From: Glomus cerebriforme
Lineage: Eukaryota; Glomeromycota; Glomeromycetes; Glomerales; Glomeraceae
Direction: 5' to 3'
Assembly: GCA_003550305.1 (NCBI GenBank)
Contig: QKYT01000270.1
Coordinates: forward strand, 85,492 to 119,377
Length of the DNA: 33,886 bases
Shown: piece by piece, positions 32,896 through 33,886 of the stretch
Layout of the letters: every line of letters begins with the position of its first letter
Position numbering within the stretch: position 1 is the first letter of the stretch
Position numbers and translations under genes: made by a program
The notes under the pieces: generated by a model
What the model saw: the letters and a program-made list of their open reading frames with translations, nothing else
Databases searched by the model: none
Told to the model about the DNA's origin: nothing

Positions 32896-33886
32896 CTGTG
32901 TGTTTTTTATTTCCTATGCTTCACAAATATGAAGTAGCCTTTCAAATTTTGTCAGATGGGCACATACTGATGAAGTTCAAAGTTCACCCTATGAATGGAG
33001 TATAAATACATCAAAAAAAAGAGGAAATTGTAAGTTTGTGATATACAATCACGTGATGTAGTTTGATATCGGATCCCTCTTTTTATCTTAACATCCTTTA
33101 TCATTGAAAGATTTTTTTAATTTAAAACAAAAAATTTCATACCCATAAAATAAAATTTTCTTAGAAGAGAAAAATATAACAATAGTTATGTAGATGACAA
33201 AGCTGTTTACATAATCACCTCGATTGACGCAATCACAGACCACCTGTACAAAAAATTAATTTCCATAGATACAGTAATTCGTTCTTTTTATTAGGTTTTT
33301 TTTTTATTAAATAAATTTTATGTATTTAATTTTCGCCTCTAATGGAGTATATTATTTTTAAAATAATAAAATGATACAACTTTTAGTAGTGCTTTTTATC
33401 CAAAAAAAAAATTGAATTTCCTTTTTAGTACACAATTAAGCGATCTGCAGGTAAGGCTTTATCGGAAAAAAGATTCTCTTATCCAATAATAATTTGTGTG
33501 ATTTCGACATAATTTCAAGTCATAAAATGGATAATGACATGTTGTGTAATCCAGTTTGCTAGTTGTTAGTTGTTATCGTATATAATGAAATGAGTAATCA
33601 TAATAATTACTAAATTTAGATCTGATCATAGGATCCATCAAAAAAAAAAATTTGCTTGTTAGGTAAGAACAATACTACAAGAATTACATCATGTCCCACG
33701 CATAATCAAAATAGGATCAGGCTGAAAATTTTTTTTATAATGACATAATGACTCAGATTGCAATTACCTTTTTTTTTCATAGTCAATTTTATTGTGATTA
33801 ATAATATTTTCGGAAATTAAATAAATTATATTACTAACCCGTTTTTCATATTGATAACTAGACTCATGATTTTGTGGCCGGCCAGG
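32896..33886. other. Intergenic region to the right edge
   Basis: No gene seen. A TATAAATA sequence at about 33000-33007 and an AATCACGTGATG palindrome at about 33048-33059 lie upstream of the BTB pseudogene and could be remnants of its promoter. The window ends in GGCCGGCC (33876-33883), an unusual 8-bp GC palindrome for this DNA; whether it belongs to a repeat outside the window cannot be seen. Confidence 0.4.

Overview
The window is strongly AT-rich eukaryotic DNA: genes are split by short introns (about 60-110 bp) with GTAAGT/GTATGT-type donors and AG acceptors, there are no operons, and large gene-free AT tracts separate genes. The protein families I recognise (Tnp2-like transposase with a BAH-like tail, coiled-coil families, a D5/NrS-1-like primase-helicase family, single-copy-looking kelch and BTB proteins, BED-finger hAT, Tc1 and LINE relics) look like an arbuscular mycorrhizal fungus, most likely Rhizophagus or a close relative. 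The organism call is recognition from memory, not a search.

Layout. 1-0.5 kb: first exon of a repetitive Lys/Gln/Asn-rich protein (minus), running off the left edge. 0.65-6.3 kb: a degraded Tnp2-like (CACTA/Plavaka-type) DNA transposon whose 5' part is tandemly duplicated (648-1803 and 1804-3056); nearly all N bases of the window lie here. 6.45-7.8 kb: a minus-strand coiled-coil pseudogene with an apparently inverted internal piece. 8.2-9.8 kb: an intact four-exon P-loop ATPase with a probable mitochondrial presequence and one membrane segment. 10.2-13.05 kb: a minus-strand primase-helicase-like pseudogene interrupted by a 533-bp foldback element (10737-11269) with CACTG ends and a 3-bp target duplication. 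13.6-19.9 kb: gene-poor AT desert containing three further small non-autonomous elements (TA-flanked pogo-like, TTAA-flanked, and a 610-bp foldback) and, at its right end, a CpG-containing cluster of inverted CGTATAAGAA motifs. 19.9-21.2 kb: an intact six-exon mitochondrial adenylate kinase (minus). 21.2-25.0 kb: AT desert. 25.0-27.9 kb: nested relics (Tc1 N-terminus, LINE RNase H/C-terminus, acidic repeat tract, Cys-containing pseudogene). 28.9-30.6 kb: an intact six-exon secreted/anchored kelch protein (minus). 32.2-32.9 kb: a hAT BED-finger fragment butted against a frameshifted BTB pseudogene. The rest is AT-rich intergenic DNA.

Three genes look functional: the mitochondrial-type ATPase (466 codons), adenylate kinase (291 codons) and the kelch protein (442 codons). 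For each, my exon models keep frame through all junctions. They show no sign of working together; the window reads as three housekeeping/accessory genes scattered in a graveyard of mobile elements. The dead elements share one decay mode: sense codons CAA, CAG, CGA and TGG turned into stops by C-to-T or G-to-A changes.
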